Part shown: in pieces, positions 1-10,592 of the stretch
Position numbering within the stretch: position 1 is the stretch's first letter
Layout: every line of letters starts with the position of its first letter
From: Camellia lanceoleosa
Taxonomy: Eukaryota > Streptophyta > Magnoliopsida > Ericales > Theaceae
Length of the DNA stretch: 64,000 nucleotides
Assembly (NCBI GenBank): GCA_025200525.1
Contig: CM045761.1
Coordinates: 78,831,551-78,895,550, forward strand
Reading direction: 5' to 3'
Translations under genes and position numbers: made by a program
Notes under the pieces: model-generated
What the model was told of the DNA's origin: nothing
The model's input: the letters and a program-made list of their open reading frames with translations, nothing else
Databases searched by the model: none

Positions 1-745
1 TGGAGTACTCGGTAAGTCTTTATGCTTTAGCATCCTTGCATGTGTGTGAGTGACTGTCATGATAGCATGCTTACCATGAGGCTATTTGCTTATGTGATAT
101 AACTGCCTGAATGCCTTGGGTTATTTGGATTGGAACAATTCATCGACTGTGAGTTTTAAGCCCACTAGATAGTGGCAAATCATCTTGTTTTCTAAACCCA
201 CCTGAGGGTGGCAAATCCGCATTTTGGCCTACTTGCGAGTAGCAAACTATTTTCAAAACAAACGTGAGATGTTTTGTTCCAATTCAAACAACCCAGTCTA
301 TACTTGTATGCTATTCACATCACATAGTAAATCTAGGCTAATAACCGGAATAAGAACGTATAATGTTTTCAAAACTTGATATCATGGTTAGTAGAGGCCG
401 ATCTTTGATCGAGCGAGCGGGGGTGCTCACGAAGTGACCTTCCCCAATCGTACCCAAGTTCTCGAGCCGAGGCAACTTTGGTGATGACGGACACATGGTC
501 TTAGGCAACGAGTTAGGGTTTCCTAAATTTTTCAAAATAAAATATTTAGGTGGTGACTCTGTATCTGGCAAAGTAGTCCATGTTTGGCTGTTCTTTCTTT
601 CAAAAATCTGTTTTCTCAAAACGATTTGCCAGATTTGGACTCTTTGGTTCAGATTAAGAACCGTGACAATTTGGGTCCGAACTGTAGTGAGCCCAAGATG
701 AACAGAACGGGACTCATCCTCCCGGGGCGTTCGGGGACGTCTACA
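1..745 (+). repeat. Ogre-like LTR, 3' part (cut by window edge)
   Basis: This is the 3' part of a long LTR. It matches the segments near 50240-51020 and 60260-61078 on the same strand, and 61845-62660 on the opposite strand, sharing the phrases on 'cccact..gtggcaaatc', the 'agtagaggccgatctttgat' block and 'ggactctttgg'. It ends in GGACGTCTACA at 745, the mirror of the TGTAGAC that starts the complete copies at 46999 and 57162. The rest of the LTR is outside the window, so solo or 3' LTR cannot be decided. Confidence 0.85.
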
Positions 746-1450
746 CTGCCCCTTCTTTCCAGCATTGATGTTCCCCTCTCCAATGTGTCCTTAACCCTGC
801 TTGCCACTTCAACACTAAGTAACACATCATCACCACCTTCACCTTCCTTGACCAATTCCTTTTGCCTTATAATGGTGCCGGATACCATATCCTGCCTACT
901 GCCGGAATGTGAATTCATAGCCCCATTAAGCTGAGTATTGTCCAACCTGTGTTTATCCCTAATGGGAAACTTATCTCTTCACACACTCGAACTAGATAAT
1001 AATTCCCTTTGTATTCAAGTGTTACCACTTTGTTGATAAACTCTCTGTTTTTTGTGATTATCCTTACTTTACCCCCATTGAAAGGAAACTGGGCTGCTTG
1101 TATCCTCATCCAAATGAACTACATCGCCCTAAACTCTTCCAATGTCATTAAAAGTTCTTCTATTCCATAGATTAAAAGGTATGCCAAAACAAAATAACCA
1201 AACACACCTTTCACTTTCAACCATTCTCCCATTTTCCCATTCCTCCATTGATGTACACCACTCATATATCCATTCCTCCAATCTTACTTTCCATTCCTTC
1301 ATCTGTTCCACAGACTTAAATGTTAGCAATGCAATTCTTGTCCTTTTAAAAAACAAATTAGACAGTGAGGAATCTATCACTAAATCTCCCAATGATTTTC
1401 ACATAATGAGAGAGGTAATCTTCTTTAAAAATCTTTTTTCTTATATTTGA
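746..1450 (-). pseudogene. DUF4283-like (LINE ORF1 / zinc-knuckle type) relic
   Basis: Read on the minus strand from about 1450 down, the translation contains VWLFCFGIPFNLWNRRTF, then DVVHLDEDT, then a block with KVVTLEYKGNYYLVRVCEE. This order (W-x-x-C-x-G-I-P-x-x-L-W, LDEDT, V.LE.KG..Y.VRV.E) is typical of the plant DUF4283 domain, found in L1-type retrotransposon ORF1 and related zinc-knuckle proteins. The frame is broken by a TAG after IGRV (near 1129) and by a frameshift near 1075. A further frame change near 940 leads into a charged E/G-rich tail. No reverse transcriptase follows: the relic stops at 745, where the Ogre-like LTR begins. Family membership is recognised from motifs; whether the source was a LINE or a host gene is not resolved. 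Confidence 0.65.
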
Positions 1451-2216
1451 GTTTCACTTGTTATTTTGTTATTTCATATTTATATATTGGGTAATGCTAT
1501 GATACACATCATATACAAGTTATGACAATCATAACTCAATCTTGTTAAAGTCTTAACTAAAAAAAATAAAGAAAGAAAAGTTATAACTAAACAACATACA
1601 ATGTATAATAATAAAAAAAATCAATCATAATAAAAACAATATCATAACCAACATCACAATAAGTCATAATTAATATAACAATATATATACATAACCAAAT
1701 CATAACTAACACGTTAATAAATTATAATGAAAGGGCTCAAATGTGATAATTAGATATAACGAATCATAATTAATACTATAATATCTATATAACAAGAAAG
1801 CTCAGGTTTTGAATTTAGATGTGACTTTTATCCCTTTGTCAAAATATAAATCATTAGATTGAATTCAATCCAATGGCTCACAATGTCTCCCTCTCTATTT
1901 GGTCCAAAATATGGACCATTTTTTGTGCACAACTCTCTCTCACAGACACTCTCATCTCTTTCTTTCTGATTTCAAATTTTGAACACAACCCCTCTCTCTC
2001 TCTCTCTCTCTCTCTACCTCTATCAGACGTGCTTCCCTATCGGAGCCCAACGCCGGCGACCGAACCCCAAACCTCCTATTAGTCTCTTTATCTTCTCTTT
2101 TTCTTCCCTCCCTCTCTTTCTGCCATCCCAATCGTCATCAACAGTGGCAGCCCCAAACCCCTTTCAATATTGACGAAGCCATTGCAAAAGAGATCAGAGA
2201 TATGGGAGATTCAGAG

Positions 2217-2345
2217 ATGGATGTATGTATATATATGCATTTGTGTGTATTATATATATAGATCGTGTGTATTATATGGATGTATGTATATATATGCATT
2301 TGTGTGTATTAGATATGATTGTGTGTTATATATGGATGTTTGTAT
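2217..2345. repeat. Tandem repeat, about 57-bp unit, 2.3 copies
   Basis: The phrase tggatgtatgtatatatatg starts at 2217 and again near 2277, and a degenerate third start occurs near 2334. Each unit ends in GTGTGTATTA-type sequence. Confidence 0.75.
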
Positions 2346-2412
2346 ATAATTTTAGAGATTGATGTATATATATGTATGATTATGTATCGGCGTTGGTTGC
2401 CCTTTAAATTTA

Positions 2413-2423
2413 GGTATTTTCTT

Positions 2424-2477
<54 letters not shown>
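2413..2477. repeat. (CT)n microsatellite
   Basis: Over 60 bases of uninterrupted CT dinucleotides. Serine/leucine or arginine/glutamate open frames across it are composition artefacts. Confidence 0.95.
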
Positions 2478-2480
<3 letters not shown>

Positions 2481-3769
2481 ATTGTTGAGGAAGATGGATT
2501 TGGGAGGGTTCTTCAAACCCAAAGATGGAAACATCCATCAAAATTCTTCAATTGATAAATTGCCATGTACACTGTTTTCTCTCACTTCTTTATTATTTTA
2601 CTGTCTAATTTGAGTTGAAAATGTGGTGTCATTTTCATGTTGTTTGAATTGAATTTGTTGAAATTCATGTTAATTAATGTTTGTTCAACTGTATTTAGGT
2701 GAATTTTCCTTACACTTCAACAATTAGCTTTGAAAAAGAACTACAACAACAACAACAATTAGCTTATATCACAATGGCTTTGTTGACAAATAGGGTTCTG
2801 TCATTAGAGAACAGAGAGATGAGCTATTGCCAAATTTTGGCACTGTTATAATTTGGCACCAAAAAATAGCACATGAATTGGAAATGTTGTTGCCAAATTT
2901 TGACTTTCGCATGAAGGGGAAGCACATTATTAGAGTTGCTCTAACATGCAATTTTCATGTCATTTGAATCTTTAAAGCTGCTTTGCTACATTTCTAAGCA
3001 TTTTTTTTTATTGTGGGGTATAGGTTATTTGAGAAAATGGAAGTCATTGCCGTCACCATTGATAGTAATAAACATAATTGACATTTTTTTGGTGGTGTTT
3101 CTTTTGATAAATGTATATGAATGTGCACTAAATTTGAGCATGCTAATGAACAGATTTAAGCATCCATTTTATGTATTATCAAATATGTAAAACAATTATA
3201 TGTATCTGTTTACATATGGTATAATCATAATAAGTTGCAAGTCTTCCCATTTAATAACTTCTGCTGTGGGCAACTTATTTATGGCCTTAATTGGTTCCAT
3301 ATTAGTGTATCAGTTTTATGTTTTTCGGTCAAAACTTGAAAATTGAACTGCAAGTTCACATGACATTTGGTTATATATGATTAGGGACAATGCAAATATT
3401 GAGAATACATATATCCCAAATATTGAATCAACTCTTTTATATATAGATATGATTATGGTTACTGATGGTTTTGAAGATGGTTTTGAAATGGGTTTTGAAG
3501 ATGGTTTTGAAATGGGTTTTAAGATGGTTTTAATTTATAAAAGAGTAAGGATTGAGGATGGTTTTCTTTTATTAAAAATGGTTAAAGCTGATTTTAGGAT
3601 AAATTTGGAATTTTTCAAAAAGATTTGCTGAAAAAAAAAAGAGAAAAATAGTAAGGATTGGAGTACTCCTATCAAATTAAGTTTTTAACCAAGATTTCAA
3701 TTGAATTTGATAAAAAAAAAAAAGAAGAGTAAGGATTCGAAATATCATTTAGTTGTTGATGTATGACAG

Positions 3770-4025
3770 ATATTATTCTGAAGGGGAAGAAGAGAGTTGC
3801 AGATGTTATGCCAATTGTTACAGGTCATAAGTGTGAAGAACTTGAGGCCGAACTCGAGGTATCCTATTGTTTATTCAATTCAATTCATGTGTCTGATACG
3901 TATGTGTAATACCATATACATTTGATAGTTTGAGAGAGAATTGAATCTAAATTTAATCCAATTCTTTCATTTAGGGAATGAATGTTCTGAAGATGAATTA
4001 TCTAGTTAGACCTTTTGGCACGAAG
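3770..4025 (+). pseudogene. COX5B-like: COX5b-like fragment (two exons)
   Basis: Two exon-like blocks with preserved splice signals match the plant mitochondrial cytochrome c oxidase subunit 5b family. Exon a, 3770-3858, follows ACAG and ends before GT; it reads KKRVADVMPIVTGHKCEELE then AELE. Exon b, 3975-4025, follows TTTAG and ends before GT; it reads GMNVLKMNYLVRPFGTK. The family pattern KKRVxDVxPIATGHExEELxAELEG followed by a (I/D)(N/D)YPVGPFGTK block is clear. The mitochondrial presequence exon upstream and the zinc-binding C-terminal exons (which would begin EAPAVVKSYYD) were not found in the window. Changes such as GHE to GHK and YPVGP to YLVRP suggest relaxed constraint. It is therefore a truncated copy, probably a transposon-captured or duplicated fragment. 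Recognition of the family is from memory of conserved motifs. Confidence 0.75.
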
Positions 4026-5011
4026 GTTTGAATTATTGGACATTTGCTGTGTACTGTGATTTCTGCTTTACTTTGATTGTGCTTTCATTTGTATCCAGTG
4101 AGTTCTACTTTATTTCTATGCATTTTGATCCCAATCTGATATACATTTATAAAATTAATTTGAAATGTTCGATTTCTCACATGGTTTTGATTTATGAAAT
4201 GAGTTTGATTCTTTAATGAGAAATAGGTGTTGATTTTCTATGGTTTTGAAAAGCTTTTGATTGATAAAATCATTGGAATGAAGACTGAAGTGGGTCTTTC
4301 TGAGTAGAGACTTCTAATTTTACATAACGAAACAGAAGCTGTTTTTTTTTATAAAAAAAAAAAAAATTTGAAATTGGAAGAAAAGAAACATACACTTTTT
4401 GTTTTGGATGGGTTTATTTTTTGTGGGTTTAGAAAAGAATGGGTTGGTTTTTTATATTAATTTTTGACTTTTTAGCAAATGTTTCAAATTTAATCAATAT
4501 AGATAGGAGTTAAATTAATCTTTTATTTTTATTTTTATACATGATTATGGATGTATATATATCTATTCATATGATTCCAATATGTATATATATGTATATA
4601 TATATACATATGAACTTTTATTAAGTGTTACAGACTCTACAAATTTTAATATAATATATATAAATTATATTTACATTTTAATCTCAATATTATTTATATT
4701 GTATCTTTAGGAACAAGAAAATATATATATATATATATAACCAAATCGTAACTATCGCATCAATAAATTATGGCCAAAGAATTTAAAGGCCGTAATTAGG
4801 TGAAATACATAGAATTTTCGTTATCTTATTTTGTGTGTGCAAATCTTGTCCACTCCTTACAATGTGGCCAAAAATATAAAAATTAAAAATTAAAAATTAA
4901 AAAAAAAAAGGAAAAAAAGAAGTCAGGCCAACTAAACCCTTTAAAAGCAAAGCATCTCTCCGTGTCTTTCATATTGCATGCTCACTTTCCCTTCCGCTTC
5001 AGGGAAACCAT
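4026..5011. other. AT-rich intergenic DNA
   Basis: No gene was seen. It includes TATATA runs at 4550-4615 and 4718-4738. A roughly 75-bp segment at 4735-4815 resembles 1690-1770 in the same orientation (see findings). The last 100 bases, with the pyrimidine tract and TATA box, form the promoter of the next gene. Confidence 0.5.
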
Positions 5012-5017
5012 TATAAA
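5012..5017 (+). promoter_or_regulatory. Candidate TATA box
   Basis: TATAAA lies 115 bp upstream of the ATG at 5132, within CCATTATAAACC. Plant initiation about 30 bp downstream would give a 5' UTR of about 90 nt that contains the (CT)n tract at 5055-5096. The position fits; there is no transcript evidence. Confidence 0.5.
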
Positions 5018-5051
5018 CCTTTCAAGCAACAATATTCCATAACCACCACGA

Positions 5052-5054
<3 letters not shown>

Positions 5055-5096
<42 letters not shown>
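5055..5096. repeat. (CT)n microsatellite in predicted 5' UTR
   Basis: About 21 CT units between the candidate TATA box and the ATG at 5132. Pyrimidine-rich CT tracts near plant transcription starts are common, and length variation here could affect expression. Confidence 0.9.
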
Positions 5097-5100
<4 letters not shown>

Positions 5101-5131
5101 TTATCTACAACTAGGAGGAGAATAAACAGTC

Positions 5132-5823
5132 ATGGCCAAGTACACACTCTCCCTCACATATATATATATATATATATATCTACTAATTTATTTTTTTTTT
5201 AAAAATTCATTGGTTTGGTATATGAATTCTCTACATTTAAACTCTAAATTTCTGTGTGTTTAACTTTCAGATCATCGTCATCAACCTCACACCAAAACCC
5301 TTCTCCATCCTCCTCCTCCACCACAACCAGCGTCCACGTCACCGCCCTTGACGGCCTAGTAAACGTGAACTCCCTCTTCACAATCGCAGTCTTCGTAGGC
5401 CTCTCCCTCACCACCCCACACCAGCCCAGCCTCAACCCATCAACCTGTGACGCTGGCATCGATGTGGCGAAAAAGCTCTTAGTCTTCGAAGTGGTGTCCT
5501 TCAGCTTCTTCCTCTTCTCGTCCTTAGTGGCTCAGGGACTCAAGCTTGCCATCAACATATTGAACAGCGGAGATGTGGATGAGGCGTTTCGAGCCCACAT
5601 TAATATCAAGGTCCTGAGGTTTGGGATGGTGGGTTCGGCCGTTGGATCGGTGATGGGGTGCTTGTTCTTGATGCTGTCGATGATTAATGTTGTGGAGATT
5701 AAGTTGGGGACCCTGTCTTGTGGGAGTACATCTACGGTTATTTCTGCTGCGGCTTTGATTGTGTTGGTGACTTCTGGACTTCTTGTTTATGTTTCTACTG
5801 CTGTTTATGCGTTTCTGCACTGA
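5132..5823 (+). CDS. Plant four-helix small membrane protein, unknown function
   Basis: Predicted CDS join(5132..5139, 5271..5823) encodes 186 aa. Exon 1 is only ATGGCCAA. The intron 5140-5270 begins GTACAC and ends TTTCAG, and splicing restores MAKSSSSTSHQNP. Without this intron, the only upstream start gives an unlikely MCLTFR leader derived from the acceptor tract. After a Ser/Thr-rich N-terminus (residues 4-23) comes the conserved-looking VHVTALDGLVNVNSLF (about 24-39). Four hydrophobic segments follow, at about 37-50, 73-93, 121-142 and 159-185; the loop between the first two has Asn/Pro/Cys and the loop after the second is charged. The protein ends VYAFLH. I recognise the architecture as a plant-specific family of small membrane proteins without an assigned role; no enzyme motif is visible. 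A TATA box (5012) and a CT tract precede it, and a (TTC)n tract lies in the 3' UTR. Exon 2 is uninterrupted, so the gene looks functional. The unusual point is the 8-nt first coding exon. Confidence 0.8.
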
Positions 5824-5867
5824 AAAATAATTGGGACTTGTTGTGGATTCAACAAGTTCTATTTGTT

Positions 5868-5895
5868 TCTTCTTCTTCTTCTTCTTCTTCTTCTT
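5868..5895. repeat. (TTC)n microsatellite in predicted 3' UTR
   Basis: About nine TTC units, 45 bp after the stop codon of the membrane-protein gene. Confidence 0.9.
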
Positions 5896-6225
5896 CAAAA
5901 TTTTTATTTTATTTTCTTGTTTTTTCGTGTGAAGAACTGTTTTTAATATAGGATAATTCTATGAACCCAAAATTTTGTGGCCGAAGGTTCTTTAGAAAAT
6001 TCAATGATGGTTCAAAAAATGTTTACACCTCACTAAAAAGACTCTCTTATAATTTGATTTATAATGATGTGACGTAATAGATATTAATTTTTAATTTGTT
6101 ATACACTCAGTTATGTGTGACCTATTTTTCTTGACATATCACTATAATAAATTTAATAATCTAATTTGGAGGCGTTTAGCACTACTATATTTTATTTTAG
6201 ATGTAGGTTTATTTTTTAAGACTAA

Positions 6226-6460
6226 GGCCTCATTTGACATGCGAGCATTCTAGTCAAAAAATCAAAAAATTATTAAAAAAATAAAAAAAAAACCTATAAC
6301 TTATATCAAAAAATTAAAAATTTTATTTTCTCTCTATTTTTTAGACATTTTTTGTAAAAAAAAAAATTAAAAAATCATTCCAAATATACTAATTTTTTTC
6401 TCTCATATTTTAACCAAAAAATCAAAAAATTACTAAAATAAATTGTTCTCAAACAAGGCC
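6226..6460. mobile_element. Tourist/PIF-type MITE, TSD TAA
   Basis: A 235-bp element flanked by TAA (6223-6225 and 6461-6463). The termini are GGCCTCATTTGA and, inverted, GGCCTTGTTTGA. The inside is A/T-rich and non-coding. A 3-bp TAA/TTA duplication with GGC-type termini is the pattern of PIF/Harbinger-derived MITEs. Confidence 0.7.
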
Positions 6461-7562
6461 TAAATATGGACCACACAACAACATTATGTGGCTGAGAACT
6501 TTTAAATAAGTTATATTTTTTTAATTTTATTTAAAATTATCTCAAAATTTTTTATTTTTCTTGAGTAGAAATTTTTTTAAAAGATTTTTAAAATAAATTC
6601 AAAAAAAAAATTAAAAAGAAAAATAAGCTCCCAAAAAATCATTCAATATGTTTGGTTTTAGTTTTTTGAATTTAGTTTTTTTTAAATTGAGTTTTTTATT
6701 TTTTGTATTTTTTTGTTTTTAGTGAATACTTTTTAAATTTTAAGCAATTTTTTTACTTTTTTAAATGCACCTTACTTAGATGTATCTAAATAATAAAATA
6801 TTTGTGAAAAAATATTTTAAAAAATTAAAAAATACACAAAAATATAAAAAATGTACTGAAATTTTGTATTTTTTTTTTGTATTTTTTGGTATTTAGTGTA
6901 TTTTTTAAGGATTTTTTCACAAATATTATAATTTTTAAATATATTTATGTTAGGTGTATCTAAAAATTAATTTTTTTTAAATATTAAAAAAATTTATTGA
7001 AAACATTAAAATACAGAAAATAAAAAAATAATAATTTTCTGAAAACTGTTTTCTAAAAACCAGAACCAAACAAAGTGATTATTTTTTATTTGCATTTAGA
7101 TTTTCTAGACTTTTCATGAATTGTTTTTAAAAAAAAAAATTAAGGAAAATTAGTGAAACATCCCTCTCCAACTTTGTATAGTAGGAGAGGTCCAAGATAT
7201 TTTTTTTTATCAGTTAAGGTCTCTTAACATTTTCACAGAAAAAATTTCACTTAGAAAATTTTCACCCGACTTAGAGAAATTTCAAACCCAGGACCGAAAT
7301 TTTTCTGAGTCTGGTGAAATTTCTCTGAGTTAAATTTTTTCTATAAAAATGTTGAGAGACCTTAATTACTATAAAAATATTGTATATCCTCTATCTTATA
7401 AAATTTTAATATCAGGATTTTTTTAAAAAAATCCCCATTAATTAATTCTTTGGTTCGTCACATCTAGTTAGAATTTAGATTTATTTTTTTTAAATTAAAA
7501 TAAAATTCAAAAACAAAAAAAAAAAAACCAACAAATTTTTTTTTTTTTAAATTTAAAATTTA

Positions 7563-7710
7563 ATGCTTAGCCATATTCTCAAAATTTTGATGCTTAGCCA
7601 GAGTCTCAAAATTTTAATGCTTAGCCACATTCTGCTTTGATGCTTTAGCCACATTCTCAAAATTAATGTTTCAATGAAGCAAACAACTTTAATGCTTAGC
7701 CACATTCTCC
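7563..7710. repeat. Short tandem repeat around TGCTTAGCCACATTCTC
   Basis: Five imperfect copies of AATGCTTAGCCACATTCTC with CAAAATTTT spacers. The third copy is shortened and the fourth reads GATGCTTTAGCC. Confidence 0.75.
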
Positions 7711-8234
7711 AAATTTTGTTGGTAAACGCTTTTTTTTTTTTAAACTTTTTGAAATGATTTTTTAGTGATGATTTTTGTGACGATAAAATTTAGTCTCTTA
7801 ATTTTTTTATTTTTTATTTTTTATTTTTTTGTAACAATTCCACCTTTGAACCCAAAAAAAAATTGTTTCTAAAACTTTATATGTTATAGTGGTTGTTTGA
7901 TAAGAGCAAGCAATTTTAATCCTTAAAAGTTAAAATAATTTTGCTAATATTATTTTTTGGCTTGTTATAATGAAAAAGAATTTATTTTAGTTATATCTAC
8001 TCCAAATTTGTCATTTTGGGAACAAAGTATTTTCGGCAAAAAAATCACTATAAATTGTCATATCACTCTTCTTGTTTTTCTACATATTTTTTTATAAAAA
8101 GTTAAGTAATTATTAAAATAGTCTGTCTTGCAACGAGACCTAAATTTCGTATCACTATTATCTTGTTCATTTCTACATGTTGCACTCTAGATGAATCAAA
8201 TCCTTTCTCTTCACAAATCCACATGAGTATTTAA

Positions 8235-10589
8235 GGCTCCGTTTGGTTAGGGTTTCAAATTATAATTTCACCCATTGATTTGAATGTATTGCTTATTTTG
8301 GGTTTTCAAATCATAATTCTACACTTATTTCTCAAAACTCAATTTAAAACATAATCATTACTTTTCAAAACTCATAATCAAACACATAATTCAAAACTTA
8401 ATTCAAATCAATATTTTAATTTTTAAAGTATTTAAAATATTTAAATATGTTACGATTTTTTTAATTTTTTAATTTTTTTGAATATTTTTAAATATTTTAA
8501 TTTCAAAATATTACGATTTTAATTTTTTAAATTTTAAAATATTTTATAAAAATAAATTCAAACTCTATTTTATAAAAATATTTTTAAATATTTTAATTTT
8601 TTTGTTATGTATTTGATTACGATTTGAGTGTAGAGTTGTGAAAGTAGTATGGAGTTTCGAGTTATGTGTTTGGTTATGAGTTTTAAAAATAATTTCTTAA
8701 TTGAGTTTTGTTTTATTTGTTTGGTTACGATTTAAGTGTAGAGTTGTTTTTAAATTTAAAATATTAACATTTTAAATTATTTAAATTTTTTGAATATTTA
8801 AATTATTTAAATTTTTACGATTTAAATTTTTTGAATATTTATTTTAATTTTTTACTTATTAAATTTTTTAGATTATTTAAATTATTTAAATATTTATGAT
8901 TTAAATTTTTTGAATATTTATTTTGAAAAAAAATTATTTCCTTTGTAGTATTTTCAATTAAAAAATTGATTAATGTTATTTTATGTTAATAATAAATTTT
9001 TTTAATTGAATTTTAAAAAGAGTTTGGTTATGAGTGTTGATCAGAATTTTCAATAGTGTGAAAATAGTGTGTTTTGTTATGAGTTATAATAATTTGAATC
9101 AAGTTTTGAAAACTTTTTCTAAAACTCATAACCAAACAATTTTTTTTTTTACTTCACATGTCAAATCAAACTTTCAAAACTCAATTCAACAAAAACCATA
9201 ACCAAACAAATTTTCTACACTTAAATAATAATTTCACAACTCACAAACTCAAAATACAACGCATACTCTTAAATCATATTTACAAAAGAGTGCTGCTATT
9301 AGCACCTACCAAAATTCTTTGGACCCCCCATTTCTTTGGACCACAACCCTAAATCCTAAATTTTAATAATATTTTTTTAGACACCCTACTCCAAATCTAC
9401 CCATATTTATAATATTTTCACAATGAAATGTACACCCATCTAATTTTTCATCCCTCTCCTTCCCTGACCCACTCAATCTTCAGAGTTTGGAGCCTTGGTC
9501 TAGTATAGAATTCTTGGACCCCAACCCTCCATTACTTTCATCGCCGTCTCGGCCGTCAACGGAACAGTCCGACGACTCTCATCTTCTCTGAACGCTCTCC
9601 GTATCGCCGAATCAGTAACCTCTCTCATCATCATCTTCTTCGTTACTTTTTATATCTTCGTCATCGCTGAGATCAATCGAAGATACTTCAATTTCTACAG
9701 GAATTGTGTAACCGTTTGCAAGATGAGAAAAAACAGAATCATCGTCTGAATCGCCATCAAAATCATCGTTTGAATCGCCATCAGAATTTTGAATGTAGAC
9801 CAAAACAATTTGTTCACCACTGTGTAGCCGAAAAAATGTATTTCGTTCAGAACTGTTTTGTCGAACAATAATGATCTTGTCAGCACTGTATGTCCGAACA
9901 AAATTTGTTCATCACTGTGTAACTTGAATCCATTCCAATTCACAACTTAAAATAACATGAATTAAATCCATTCAAAATACATAACTTAAATCCATTCTAA
10001 TTCACTCTTTTCCATTCTAAGTTAGTTTAACAAAGAAAATTACATAACTGACTATCTGCATTAATGTTCGGAACCTATGTATTGAATGAAAGGATTATGT
10101 TCAGTACTTTATTACCGAACAGCTCGAATGAAACAAAAACGACCGAAAACGACCGAGAATGTTAATGCAAGACAGATAAACTTATAAGATGATGAAATAT
10201 AAGTTATACTTGAAGCAAAACTTTTAAGTTCAATAGCGTTGATGATGGTAATGAAGATGACACATTCAAGATTTAAGATGATTATGAAAAATAATAGATT
10301 TAGGGTTTATGTTAGTTAGTTATGAAAAGTAATAGGTTTAGGATTTACAAATATAAAATACGTATAGTTGGAGTTGGGGGTGGGGGTGGGAGTGGGAGTG
10401 AGGGTGGGTGTCCAATATTATAGAGTATTAGTTCTTATTGATAAGTGGGTGTTCTATTTAATAATGTCTTTTAATGTAATTTTATTTTAGAATATAATTG
10501 TAATTAAAAAAAATTATAAAATGGGGGGTCTAAAGAATTTTGGCAAGTGCTAATAGCAGCACTCTTACAAAACTCTACCAAACGTAACC
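8235..10589. mobile_element. Tourist/PIF-like element split by a second insertion
   Basis: The left end GGCTCCGTTTGGTTAGGG and the inverted right end GGTTACGTTTGGTAGAG are imperfect TIRs, flanked by TAA at 8232-8234 and 10590-10592. Repeated GTTTGGTTACGA/TAACCAAAC motifs inside (8590-9200) are imperfect internal repeats. No transposase frame was found. The 9288-10564 element sits in its right part, so the original length was about 1.07 kb. Confidence 0.6.
9288..10564. mobile_element. Nested TIR element, 8-bp TSD TTACAAAA
   Basis: The perfect inverted ends start GAGTGCTGCTATTAGCAC, and similarity continues through CCAAAATTCTTTGGACCCC against GGGGTCTAAAGAATTTTGG. It is flanked by TTACAAAA at 9280-9287 and 10565-10572. 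The 8-bp duplication points to hAT-like transposition, although the TIR (over 40 bp) is long for that group. A short minus-strand frame at 9803-9612, rich in Asp/Glu/Ser, lies inside but cannot be assigned. No transposase is visible. Confidence 0.8.
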
Positions 10590-10592
10590 TAA

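Larger units (their letters stand above)
1451..3769. other. AT-rich intergenic DNA with microsatellites, no intact gene
   Basis: No convincing coding exon was found. The stretch holds CT runs at about 1999-2030 and 2413-2477, a TATG-rich tandem repeat at 2217-2345 and a short GATGGTTTTGAA repeat at 3466-3535. A pyrimidine-rich, genic-looking patch at 2030-2200 could be an old 5' leader, but no frame could be tied to the COX5b fragment downstream. Confidence 0.5.
5896..8231. other. AT-rich intergenic DNA, no gene
   Basis: Long A/T runs and no coding signal. It contains the MITE at 6226-6460 and a small tandem array at 7563-7710. The inverted A/T-rich halves around 6640-7080 (GTTTGGTTTTAG... 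against ...AAACCAAACAAAG) suggest another decayed foldback element without clear ends. Confidence 0.5.

Noticed and set aside
2352..2534. Arg-Glu repeat frame and matching Ser-Leu frame
   Set aside because: Pure translation of the (CT)n microsatellite.
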